Shown: positions 1-6,654, numbered from the stretch's first letter. The stretch is DNA of 19,184 nucleotides from Candidatus Margulisiibacteriota bacterium (GCA_018813405.1 JAHJBW010000060.1:1-19184), one strand, 5' to 3'. The notes: generated by a model not told the origin, from the letters alone. A program made the numbers and translations.

Positions 1-1
1 C

Positions 2-220
2 GTGGACATCGGAGATGACCTCTATACCTTCCCTGCCAAGGTCAAACGACTCGGCAAGCACAGCTTCGGCATCACCATCAAAGAAGGCCGCAACCGGCAA
101 ATACGCAGGATGGTTGACGCAGTCGGGAACAAAGTTAAAAAGCTGAAGAGAATTAGGGTGGATAAGTATGAACTGGGTAATCTACCCGAAGGGAAATGGG
201 AATATATGTCAAATGTTTAA
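2..220 (+). CDS. RsuA/RluB-type pseudouridine synthase, C-terminal fragment
   Basis: This is the last 72 codons of a gene that begins before the window; the GTG at position 2 is only an in-frame codon. The family converts uridines of ribosomal RNA to pseudouridine. The visible part carries the family signature GRNRQIRRM followed by a conserved strand with LKRIRV and the terminal 'G.L..G.W' pattern, which together mark the RsuA/RluB/RluE/RluF group. The catalytic aspartate lies upstream and cannot be seen, so I do not choose among the paralogues. The stop codon TAA at 218-220 lies inside the 7-bp-periodic AT-rich array that separates this gene from the convergent gltX. Confidence 0.85.
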   Translation: MDIGDDLYTFPAKVKRLGKHSFGITIKEGRNRQIRRMVDAVGNKVKKLKRIRVDKYELGNLPEGKWEYMSNV

Positions 221-299
221 AGTTAAATGTTAAATCTTGATCTTAAATTTTTAAACTTTTACATTCACATTTAACATCTAACATTTAAGCTTTAACATA
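209..299. repeat. AT-rich 7-bp-periodic inverted array between convergent genes
   Basis: Read from 209, the sequence falls into thirteen 7-bp units. The left half resembles TTAAATG (for example 223-229 and 230-236) and the right half resembles its reverse complement, read as TAACATT (272-278, 279-285, 293-299). The segment 222-235 pairs with 269-282 with 13 of 14 bases complementary, leaving a 33-base loop. The stop codons of both flanking genes (218-220 plus strand, 285-287 minus strand) fall inside the array, so the last residues of both proteins are encoded by it. The position between convergent genes suggests a bidirectional terminator, although the stem has little GC. A related three-unit block occurs inside rsmH at 2741-2761. 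Confidence 0.6.
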
Positions 300-1715
300 A
301 CGAGCAAGCCTATCTATTACCCTCTCCTTCCCCAAAACCTCCACCACATCATACATCCCCGGTGATTCTTTGCGGCCGGTAAGCGCCGCGCGGCACGGGT
401 GAATGACCACTCCCAGCTTAACCCCCATCTCCTCCGCCAGGCCCTTGAAAACTTTCTCGATCTCGTCTTTTGTAAAGTTGTCGAGCTTCGATAGCCTGTC
501 CTTTAAAGCGGAAAGTATCCTGGGCGCCTGCTCGGTCTTAAGATATTTTTCCTCCACCTTTGGGTCCACCGGAAAATCTTCCTTGAAGAAGTATTCGGTA
601 AGGGGGACTATGTCGGGTATCACCACCAATCGATCAAGAAATAGCCCCACCACCCGCTTCATGTACTCCAGGTCTTTGGTCTTGTAAGCTTCAATAAGCA
701 AGGGCTCGCAGAGATCGAATATCCTCTCCGGCAGGGCGGTACGGATGTATTGGCCGTTAAGCCAGTTAAGCTTGTCCATATCAAATACCGCGGGCGACTT
801 TGTCACGCCATCCAACGAGAATTTTTCAATGAGCTCGTCCCTTGAGAATATCTCGTCGTCCTTGTGCCCCCACCCCAGCCTGGCAATATAGTTGAGCATT
901 GCCTCGGGCAGATAGCCCATGTCGCGGTAAACGATGACCGAGGTGGCCCCGTGCCGCTTTGACATGCGCGCCTTGTCCTTGCCCAGTATCATGGGAATAT
1001 GCGCGAATTTTGGCAGATCCCAGCCAAAAGCCTCGTAGAGCACTATCTGCCGCGGTGTGTTGGACAGGTGATCGTCGCCGCGGATAATGTGAGAAATTTC
1101 CATGAGATGATCGTCCACCACCGCCGCGAAGTTGTAGGTGGGGAACCCGTCGGACTTCATGATGACAAAATCGTCCAAAAGGTCGGTATTGAACTCGACA
1201 TCGCCCCTTACCATATCTGCCACAACTATCTTCCGGCCCTGGGGCATCTTAAAGCGCACCACATACGGCTTGCCCTCGGCTTTCATCTTTTCAAACTCGT
1301 CGGGGGAAAGGGTTCGGCAGGACTGGTCGTATTTGGGGGCTTCTTTCTTTTTTTCCGCTTCTTTGCGCTTATGGGCCAGCTCTTCAGGTGTGCAAACACA
1401 ATAGTAGGCCTTGCCCTCTTGCAAAAGCAGGTCAATATGCTTTTTATATATGTCCAGCCGTTCGGTCTGCAAATACGGCCCGTAGTTGCCGTCGGCCTTT
1501 GGCCCTTCGTCCCAGTCCAGCCCCAGCCACTCCATGCCGTGATAGATGGCGTCGAGCGCTTCCTGTGTGGAGCGGGTGCGGTCAGTGTCCTCTACCCTTA
1601 AAATGAAGGTTCCTTTGTGCTTGCGGGCAAAAAGCCAGTTAAAAAGCGCGGTGCGCGCGCCGCCAATATGCAAATATCCCGTCGGTGATGGTGCAAACCT
1701 GACCCTTACAGACAT
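285..1715 (-). CDS. gltX: Glutamyl-tRNA synthetase
   Basis: Charges tRNA-Glu with glutamate in the cytoplasm (class I aminoacyl-tRNA synthetase). The 476-residue length is usual for bacterial GluRS. The HIGH-type signature is at residues 16-19 (HIGG, in FAPSPTGYLHIGG), and the KMSKS-type loop is at about 249-254 (ARMSKR). C106, C108 and C133 recall three of the four zinc ligands of some GluRS enzymes, but no histidine follows C133. The ATG start at 1713-1715 follows a purine-rich AGGGAGG Shine-Dalgarno site located at the end of ftsL, whose stop is three bases upstream, so gltX is the last gene of an rsmH-ftsL-gltX operon. Whether the enzyme is discriminating or also charges tRNA-Gln cannot be read from sequence by eye. 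Confidence 0.97.
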   Translation of the reverse strand: MSVRVRFAPSPTGYLHIGGARTALFNWLFARKHKGTFILRVEDTDRTRSTQEALDAIYHGMEWLGLDWDEGPKADGNYGPYLQTERLDIYKKHIDLLLQEGKAYYCVCTPEELAHKRKEAEKKKEAPKYDQSCRTLSPDEFEKMKAEGKPYVVRFKMPQGRKIVVADMVRGDVEFNTDLLDDFVIMKSDGFPTYNFAAVVDDHLMEISHIIRGDDHLSNTPRQIVLYEAFGWDLPKFAHIPMILGKDKARMSKRHGATSVIVYRDMGYLPEAMLNYIARLGWGHKDDEIFSRDELIEKFSLDGVTKSPAVFDMDKLNWLNGQYIRTALPERIFDLCEPLLIEAYKTKDLEYMKRVVGLFLDRLVVIPDIVPLTEYFFKEDFPVDPKVEEKYLKTEQAPRILSALKDRLSKLDNFTKDEIEKVFKGLAEEMGVKLGVVIHPCRAALTGRKESPGMYDVVEVLGKERVIDRLARYVKA

Positions 1716-1718
1716 AAT

Positions 1719-1991
1719 TTATTCCGCCTCCCTGCTAACTATGATATAGTTGATCTTTGCCGGATATTCCATGCCCAGCTGTTCGGTCGCTATTTTTTCT
1801 ATCCTGGCAAGCGACTGTTTTTCGGCCAGGACAACGCTTAGATATTGATGCTCTTTATAAAGCTCGCCAAATTCGCCCTGCACTTTTGCCACCTCGTACT
1901 TAAGACTGACGTTGTTGGTAAAAATTATCAGGTGCACAATGGCCAGAAGACCGACTATTATACCGACAAAAATATATCTTCTATGTTTCAT
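1719..1991 (-). CDS. ftsL: FtsL-like cell-division protein
   Basis: A 90-residue bitopic membrane protein. It has a short basic N-terminus (MKHRR), one hydrophobic segment at about residues 7-25, then a predicted coiled coil (about 30-65) and a short tail ending in a 'LGMEYP' motif like those of FtsL/DivIC proteins. FtsL bridges FtsB and FtsQ in the divisome and helps activate septal peptidoglycan synthesis. Sequence conservation in this family is low; the call rests on size, topology, and position immediately after rsmH with an ATGA stop/start overlap (1988-1991), the standard location of ftsL. The next gene is gltX rather than ftsI. Confidence 0.8.
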   Translation of the reverse strand: MKHRRYIFVGIIVGLLAIVHLIIFTNNVSLKYEVAKVQGEFGELYKEHQYLSVVLAEKQSLARIEKIATEQLGMEYPAKINYIIVSREAE

Positions 1992-2869
1992 GTTCTTTCT
2001 GCCGCTCTCAGCTTGGCGCTTTTGGCGCGCGGGTTGTCTTGAACCTCTTCTTCTCCGGCCGTAAGCGGCCTTTTGGTCAGTATATCAAGTATACCATCTT
2101 TACCCCGAGTCTTATCCCCATCGAGGGGTTTAGCGGCCTCTCGGAAAAACCACTTAACAATGCGGTCTTCAAGCGAGTGATATGAGATCACCACTATCCT
2201 GCCGCCGGGATTTAAAAGCGGGACACAATCGTTTAAGGCTGTCTTGAGTTCGTCCAACTCACCATTAACCGCTATCCTCAGGGCCTGAAAGATACGAGTA
2301 TTGGTCTCGCGTTTCTTCCAGGTGGGAATGGCCTTTTCGATCACTTCCTTAAGTTCAAGGGTGGTCTCTATAGGCTTCCCCTGTCTTTTTTCCACAATGG
2401 CCCTGGCTATCCTGCCCGAAAAGCGCTCTTCACCGTATTCTTTGAATATCTTGAACAGCTCGTCCTGGCTTGAATTGTTCACTATGTCCGCCGCGCTGGC
2501 AGACCGACCTCCCATACGCATGTCCAGAGGACCATCCTGGCGAAAGCTAAATCCGCGCGAGGACTCGTCGATCTGGTGGGAGGATACGCCAAGGTCGAAA
2601 AGGAAGCCATCCACCGGCTCCTTTATAAGGTCCTTGATCTCCCCAAACCTCCCATGGATGTAAGTAATGTCAGAGAATTTAGAGAGGTTTTTCCTGGCTT
2701 CTTCAATTGCTTCACTATCTCTATCGATCCCAAAAATTTTAACATTTGGCATTTGACATTTAAGTTCGAAAGAATGCGAGCCTCCCCCAAGCGTGCAATC
2801 AACCACGCTTTTCGCGTCTTTAAGGAACTCGTTCACTTCTTTTACCATGACGGGAATATGATAGGTCAT
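1988..2869 (-). CDS. rsmH: 16S rRNA (cytosine-1402-N4)-methyltransferase RsmH
   Basis: RsmH (MraW) methylates N4 of C1402 in 16S rRNA with S-adenosylmethionine. The 293 residues contain the SAM-binding segment DCTLGGGSHS (about 24-33), the acidic GIDRD strand (47-51), and the family blocks FDLGVSSHQID, RGFSF..DGPLDMRM and YHSLEDRIVK, ending in the typical NPRAKSAKLRAAER. The start MTYHIPVM matches the family N-terminus. No Shine-Dalgarno site precedes it; only 14 bases separate this ATG from the divergent trpC ATG, and they hold an extended -10 box, so the mRNA is probably leaderless. Residues about 37-43 are encoded by three 7-bp repeat units (2741-2761). It is first in an operon with ftsL and gltX; mraZ is not next to it. 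Confidence 0.96.
   Translation of the reverse strand: MTYHIPVMVKEVNEFLKDAKSVVDCTLGGGSHSFELKCQMPNVKIFGIDRDSEAIEEARKNLSKFSDITYIHGRFGEIKDLIKEPVDGFLFDLGVSSHQIDESSRGFSFRQDGPLDMRMGGRSASAADIVNNSSQDELFKIFKEYGEERFSGRIARAIVEKRQGKPIETTLELKEVIEKAIPTWKKRETNTRIFQALRIAVNGELDELKTALNDCVPLLNPGGRIVVISYHSLEDRIVKWFFREAAKPLDGDKTRGKDGILDILTKRPLTAGEEEVQDNPRAKSAKLRAAERT
2741..2761 (-). repeat. Three in-frame 7-bp repeat units inside rsmH
   Basis: On the plus strand the units are AACATTT, GGCATTT and GACATTT. Read on the coding strand they give 21 bases, exactly seven codons, in the poorly conserved stretch between the SAM motif and the GIDRD strand. Ten bases (ATGTCAAATG) are identical to 206-215 of the intergenic array near position 250. 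The protein is not longer than usual here, so the block may have replaced rather than lengthened the native loop, or the similarity may be chance in AT-rich sequence. Confidence 0.4.
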
Positions 2870-2886
2870 GTTATAATAATAACATG
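2867..2886. promoter_or_regulatory. Palindromic bidirectional promoter of rsmH and trpC
   Basis: The two divergent start codons are the ends of a perfect inverted repeat: CATGTTAT (2867-2874), AATA, ATAACATG (2879-2886). On the plus strand TGT-TATAAT (2869-2877) is a consensus extended -10 element, and seven bases past its end is the A of the trpC ATG. On the minus strand TGT-TATTAT (2884-2876) stands in the same relation to the rsmH ATG. Both genes are therefore predicted to be transcribed from their own start codon (leaderless), with mutually overlapping promoters. No good -35 hexamer is visible on either side, which suits extended -10 promoters. Actual transcription starts are inferred, not seen. 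Confidence 0.6.
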
Positions 2887-3660
2887 ATTTTGGACGAAAT
2901 CATCGCCAACAAGGCCGAAGAGATACATATGCTGCGGCACCGCTTCAAGGGCATAAGCAAGGAAATGCTCAACGAATTCCCGCCCTCCCGCGATTTCAGG
3001 AAAGCCTTCTCCAAAGAAAAGTTCGCCATAATAGCCGAGGCCAAAAAAGCCTCCCCTTCGGCAGGAGAGATCGTAAAAGATTACAACCCCACCGTGATCG
3101 CCAGGAATTACGAAATAGCCGGGGCCAGCGCCGTCTCCATCCTTACGGACTACAAATACTTCAAGGGCTCGCTTGACCACATAAAAGCCGCCAAAGACTC
3201 TACCACCATCCCAATATTAAGGAAAGAGTTCATCATTGACGCGGCACAGATCTACGAGTCGAGGATAGCCGGCGCGGACGCCATCCTTTTGATCGTAAGG
3301 ATACTCGAGGATGAACAGTTGAAAGCCTTCCTCAAACTCTGCCATGAGCTTAATATGGGGGCATTGGTCGAGGTGCATGATGTTAAAGAGGCGGAACGCG
3401 CGCTTAAAACCGACGCGGCCATCATAGGCATCAACAACCGCGACCTGGACACTTTAAAGATAGATATTCAAACCACCATTGATATCCTCAATATAGTCCC
3501 TCAGCTGAAAGAGCGGATCGTTATAACCGAAAGCGGCATTAAGAGCGCGGAGGACATTAAAAAACTGCGTGCCGCTGGATGTAACGGAGCCCTGATCGGC
3601 GAAACCCTTCTTAAAAGCAAGAATATCTCCGAAGCAATATCTGACCTTCTAAAAGCTTAG
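2884..3660 (+). CDS. trpC: Indole-3-glycerol-phosphate synthase
   Basis: Closes the indole ring from carboxyphenylamino-deoxyribulose phosphate in tryptophan biosynthesis; a cytoplasmic TIM-barrel enzyme. The 258 residues show every family block: IAEAKKASPSAGE (catalytic E52 and K54), ILTDYKYFKGS, LRKEFIID (K114), LVEVHD (E163), GINNRDL (N184), ITESG (E216) and the phosphate-binding GALIGETLL. The start MILDEIIANKAEEI is the usual N-terminus, so the ATG at 2884 is secure even though it lacks a Shine-Dalgarno site. No other trp gene is in the window; it stands alone between rsmH and a convergent gene, with which its 3' end overlaps by 12 bases. Confidence 0.97.
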   Translation: MILDEIIANKAEEIHMLRHRFKGISKEMLNEFPPSRDFRKAFSKEKFAIIAEAKKASPSAGEIVKDYNPTVIARNYEIAGASAVSILTDYKYFKGSLDHIKAAKDSTTIPILRKEFIIDAAQIYESRIAGADAILLIVRILEDEQLKAFLKLCHELNMGALVEVHDVKEAERALKTDAAIIGINNRDLDTLKIDIQTTIDILNIVPQLKERIVITESGIKSAEDIKKLRAAGCNGALIGETLLKSKNISEAISDLLKA

Positions 3661-4149
3661 GAACTTCACGCCCGAGTAACCAGCCCCTTTAGGCTTAGGG
3701 GGAGATTGTTGGGGTTTGACTTGCGGCTGTGGCCTGGCAATGGGCGCCGGAGCGGCTGGCGCTGTCCTGGGTTTTTGCTGAAGCGGGAAGGTGGAAGGAT
3801 AGCCGGGCTTTGTAATGGGCTGGTAGTCAAATATTTGCCGCTGTTCGGCCTGCGGCTGGTCCGCCTTTTTGGCGGCCTTGAATACTTCCACGCCTTCCCT
3901 TACCCTGTGAGACATTTTAACGCCTATCTCGGCGTCTTTAGCGGCCTTTTCCACAAACTTGTGGTTGATCTGCATGGACTGGATGATCTGCGTAAATTCA
4001 GGGTCACAGCCCTTGAACTCCAGCTTGTCCCCCAGCCTTATCGGAGAATTAAGCTTCAGTATAGCCACGTTTATCTTGCCGAACCAGTGCGTGACCGTGG
4101 CTATTGGTTTGGGTCCTTTGGCTTTTTTGGCTATTTTCTTTGCCGGCAT
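3649..4149 (-). CDS. Stand-alone EF-Tu domain-II-like beta-barrel protein with Pro/Gln-rich tail
   Basis: A 166-residue protein. After a Lys/Ala-rich start (2-13), residues about 14-92 look like the second (beta-barrel) domain of translation GTPases: 'ATVTHWFGKINVAILKL', 'RLGDKLEFKG', a 'TQIIQSMQINHK' strand and 'EIGVKM..RVREGVEVF'. I recall this as the family usually annotated 'translation elongation factor-like protein', also fused to some U32 peptidases; there is no GTPase domain. Residues about 95-166 form a low-complexity tail rich in Pro, Gln and Ala. Function is unknown. The ATG at 4149 is preferred over an upstream in-frame TTG (4170) because AGGTGG (4156-4161) precedes it and the TTG lies in the predicted -10 box. 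It ends 12 bases inside the 3' end of trpC. Confidence 0.75.
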   Translation of the reverse strand: MPAKKIAKKAKGPKPIATVTHWFGKINVAILKLNSPIRLGDKLEFKGCDPEFTQIIQSMQINHKFVEKAAKDAEIGVKMSHRVREGVEVFKAAKKADQPQAEQRQIFDYQPITKPGYPSTFPLQQKPRTAPAAPAPIARPQPQVKPQQSPPKPKGAGYSGVKFLSF

Positions 4150-4169
4150 TACATGTCCACCTGCCAGCA

Positions 4170-4198
4170 ATATTAGCTAAAATTCCAAATTTTTTCAA
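4170..4198 (-). promoter_or_regulatory. Sigma-70-type promoter for the EF-like gene
   Basis: On the minus strand TTGAAA (4198-4193) is followed by a 17-base spacer and TAATAT (4175-4170). The predicted start near 4163 would give a leader of about 14 bases that contains the AGGTGG ribosome-binding site. The element lies in the 57-base gap after the kinase gene, so the EF-like gene need not depend on the kinase operon. Confidence 0.6.
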
Positions 4199-4206
4199 GC
4201 CGTCTT

Positions 4207-5466
4207 TTAACTCGCCGCGTCCTGGGTCAGGTCCAGTATTAGAGGCTCAACAGGAGCAGACTGCCGCTTCATCGCTATCCTTTGCAGGGCATTCTGCTCC
4301 ATTTGTATGGTCGGTCTTTCTTTTGGATTATTTTCCAGCATCTTGCCTATCAATAAACGAAACTCCTTTGGTATCAGGTTAAGGTCTGGTTTTCTCGTGG
4401 ATACTTCGGCCACAAAATCTCCCAGGTTGGTAAAGGTGAACGGCACCCTGCCGGTGATCAAATGATAATAAGTAGCTCCCAGGGAATATATGTCAGATTT
4501 TTGGCTAATTTCCTGCCCCAGCAACTGCTCAGGGGCCATATAAGCAAGCGTTCCCAGTATCCCGCCGCTCTGGGTAAGTCCCGCCGATTTGCCCTCGTTA
4601 AGGTCTTTGATTATCCCCAGGTCAAGCAGAACGATCCTGCCGTCGTTTGCCATCATAATATTGTCAGGCTTAATATCCCTGTGGATAAGGTCTTTGGCAT
4701 GGACAGCCTCAACCCCTTTTGAGATCTGCTCGAAAATGGGCAAAGTCCTGTCCACATCATCTCCCAACCCTCGCCATCCAATATAGTGGGAGAGCGTGTT
4801 CCCTTCAATATACTCCATAATAAAATATGGGATGCCGTTTTCCATGCCAGTCCCAATAATCCTGATCACATTAGGACTGTCAAGACTTTTTAAAGTGTCC
4901 ATCTCTTTCTGGAACCTGGCAATTATTTCCGGATGCTGGCAAAGAGCGATATGCAAGGTCTTTTTTGCCACAACGCTTTTTTCAGCAAGATCAAAATATT
5001 TGACGACCTTCCCCATTGCGCCGGACCCTATTTCTTCTATCCCCGCCGACTTGGCCTGCTTGAGCGCGTCGTTCAGCTCTGCGATGGTTCGATCCTTTTC
5101 TCCCAATCGTTTGATCTTCTCGTCGTTAGCCGCGTCCAGCTCCTTCAACTGACCGGACAGCTCTCCAAGCTGTGCCTGCATTCCCCCTATTTCAGCTTGA
5201 AGCCCGGCATTCTCAAACTTGCGCAAACTGCTCTTGGCGGCGGATACGACCAGGCCTGTCACCAGCAGTCCCAGCGCCGCGGCCGCACTGCCGCCCGCCA
5301 GGGCATCGGTCAAGCCAATGGGGTTCATGGACCACATGGACAATTGCCTTTCCATCACAACAATGGGGGTCGCTGTCGCGGCAAAAGGCACCAGCCGCGC
5401 TCCCCAACGCTTTAAGAAACTGCCTTCGACAAGCACACTTGATACCGGTTTAGCTATTGGTGCCAT
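4207..5466 (-). CDS. Membrane-anchored Hanks-type Ser/Thr protein kinase with N-terminal coiled coil
   Basis: A 419-residue predicted protein kinase. One hydrophobic segment lies at about 53-76, then a coiled coil (about 84-140), then a kinase domain (about 143-400). The kinase motifs are complete: glycine loop GSGAMG (147-152), VAIK-type lysine K169, helix-C glutamate E188, catalytic loop HRDIKPDN (262-269), DLG in place of DFG (282-284), and APE (311-313). The order differs from the common PASTA kinases, where the kinase comes first and the membrane anchor later: here the membrane segment and coiled coil are N-terminal. There is no extracellular sensor of any size. The ATG at 5466 follows the upstream gene's stop by one base, with AAGGAG as ribosome-binding site, so the two proteins are made together. 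Substrates are unknown. Confidence 0.92.
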   Translation of the reverse strand: MAPIAKPVSSVLVEGSFLKRWGARLVPFAATATPIVVMERQLSMWSMNPIGLTDALAGGSAAAALGLLVTGLVVSAAKSSLRKFENAGLQAEIGGMQAQLGELSGQLKELDAANDEKIKRLGEKDRTIAELNDALKQAKSAGIEEIGSGAMGKVVKYFDLAEKSVVAKKTLHIALCQHPEIIARFQKEMDTLKSLDSPNVIRIIGTGMENGIPYFIMEYIEGNTLSHYIGWRGLGDDVDRTLPIFEQISKGVEAVHAKDLIHRDIKPDNIMMANDGRIVLLDLGIIKDLNEGKSAGLTQSGGILGTLAYMAPEQLLGQEISQKSDIYSLGATYYHLITGRVPFTFTNLGDFVAEVSTRKPDLNLIPKEFRLLIGKMLENNPKERPTIQMEQNALQRIAMKRQSAPVEPLILDLTQDAAS

Positions 5467-5467
5467 G

Positions 5468-6445
5468 TTAGTTTTCTCCTTTCAGCTTATCTAATAAAGG
5501 CTTGAGCCTGGCCCTGAATTCCACTGTGTCTTTTTTTTCCGCCAGCTTAAAGAGCACCTCAAATTCTTCGCCCTTCTTGATCTTTTCCATTATCCCTCCG
5601 TCATCCCTGGCGATGAGCTTTTCACCGGCAGCAACGAATTGTTTTCTGAAAGCGGAAAGTTTTTCATTGGCGACCAGGCCAGAAAGCGCGGCCCGTGTTT
5701 CCTCAAGACCGGCAACCTCGGCTTCCAGCACTTTTATCCGATGCCTGTTTTGCGCTATCTCCAGCGGATAGTTTTTGGGCTGGGCTTCAAGCTGTTCAAG
5801 GTAGATGTTGAACTTTGATATCCTTTTCTTTTTTGCCGAGATGGCATTTTCAATGCCGGTCCTTTCGGCATCAACAAGCAAATTCTCGCCTTTTAGAAGA
5901 GCCTTTACAATGTCGGCACGGCCGGCCACAGGACCCATAGCTTTCAAGTCCTGCACTTCAGCAGACGCCTTGAACAGTTCCAGAACAACTATCAACCCGC
6001 ACAACTTGATGAACCCGGCCTCGTTCTCTTCCTCAAGCCGCGATCTTTCTTTCTTATCCTCAATGCTCTCTATCTGCCGCATTTGAGCGCGAATCTCGTC
6101 CTCTTGCTTCTGAAGCCGGCTGTTCAGTTCTACTAAAAGTGAAGCGGCTATATCCTGGACATTTACCTCCTCCTGTTTTTGGGCGGCAGGCACCGGCGGC
6201 ATGCACTTTTCAAAGTCCGGGTCCTCCAGGCATACTCTGCCCGTTAACCCGGGAAGATGGTTAATGTAGCACTGGTCGGGAGAAGAGTCTTTGAGGCAGG
6301 GGTTTTTTGTTATAAGAGAATCGCCACAGGTCTTCATTGTTGCTTCGTCCTCGGCGCCCGGGAACCTGATGTTGGCCTTCACAAAGGCCTGCACGGTATG
6401 CGTCCTTACTATCCTGCCGCCATCGTCCATATTCACGCAACCCAT
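5468..6445 (-). CDS. Cys-motif coiled-coil protein co-operonic with the kinase
   Basis: I do not recognise the family of this 325-residue protein. No signal peptide or clear membrane segment is seen. The N-terminal ~85 residues hold six cysteines (3, 40, 50, 59, 72, 81); four form two copies of a CLxD-x5-C pattern (C50-C59 and C72-C81). From about 95 to 320 it is charged and helical with long coiled-coil stretches (about 95-145 and 195-275), interrupted by a hydrophobic patch near 146-160. Start: ATG at 6445 with a strong AGGAGG site (6454-6459) eight bases away. It precedes the Ser/Thr kinase by one base, and both proteins have coiled coils, so a direct partnership (scaffold, regulator or substrate) is a reasonable inference, not an observation. 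Confidence 0.8.
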   Translation of the reverse strand: MGCVNMDDGGRIVRTHTVQAFVKANIRFPGAEDEATMKTCGDSLITKNPCLKDSSPDQCYINHLPGLTGRVCLEDPDFEKCMPPVPAAQKQEEVNVQDIAASLLVELNSRLQKQEDEIRAQMRQIESIEDKKERSRLEEENEAGFIKLCGLIVVLELFKASAEVQDLKAMGPVAGRADIVKALLKGENLLVDAERTGIENAISAKKKRISKFNIYLEQLEAQPKNYPLEIAQNRHRIKVLEAEVAGLEETRAALSGLVANEKLSAFRKQFVAAGEKLIARDDGGIMEKIKKGEEFEVLFKLAEKKDTVEFRARLKPLLDKLKGEN

Positions 6446-6497
6446 AAATTGGTCCTCCTGTTCTTTTTATTTCATTTTATTGGCCACCTATTCTTTC

Positions 6498-6508
6498 GAA
6501 ACCGTTTC
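6498..6508. promoter_or_regulatory. Candidate operator upstream of the kinase operon
   Basis: GAAAC-C-GTTTC is a perfect 5+1+5 inverted repeat about 40 bases upstream of the ribosome-binding site of the Cys-motif coiled-coil gene. Its form recalls operators of LacI-family repressors, but an odd-length centre is less usual for them and no regulator gene is nearby. It runs directly into a second, AT-only-armed inverted repeat (6506-6514 with 6526-6534). Confidence 0.3.
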
Positions 6509-6534
6509 AAAAAAATTTCACTCGATTTTTTGAA
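6506..6534. repeat. AT-rich inverted repeat
   Basis: TTCAAAAAA (6506-6514) and TTTTTTGAA (6526-6534) are perfect 9-base reverse complements around an 11-base loop. It lies upstream of the kinase operon. The arms of A and T runs could also simply be a bent, promoter-proximal tract. Confidence 0.35.
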
Positions 6535-6636
6535 GGGGTAAAAAAATAAGAAAATTTCTCTCATAACATCATGTTCCCCTAGTAAGAAGGAACACCTTTT
6601 ATGGAAAACGCAAATACTCTCCAATTATGTCTTCGC

Positions 6637-6654
6637 GGATCACTCTAATGATCC
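6637..6654. repeat. Small inverted repeat in the divergent region
   Basis: GGATCA (6637-6642) and TGATCC (6649-6654) are perfect 6-base arms around CTCTAA. This could be a binding site or a weak hairpin; nothing else in the sequence decides it. Confidence 0.3.

Noticed and set aside
999..1601. Plus-strand 200-codon open frame opposite gltX
   Set aside because: It lies wholly within gltX on the other strand; its composition is that of a reverse complement of conserved synthetase codons, and it has no recognisable domain.
3706..4176. Plus-strand 156-codon open frame opposite the EF-like gene
   Set aside because: It is complementary to a gene with a recognisable domain, a promoter and a ribosome-binding site, and shows no protein-like pattern of its own.
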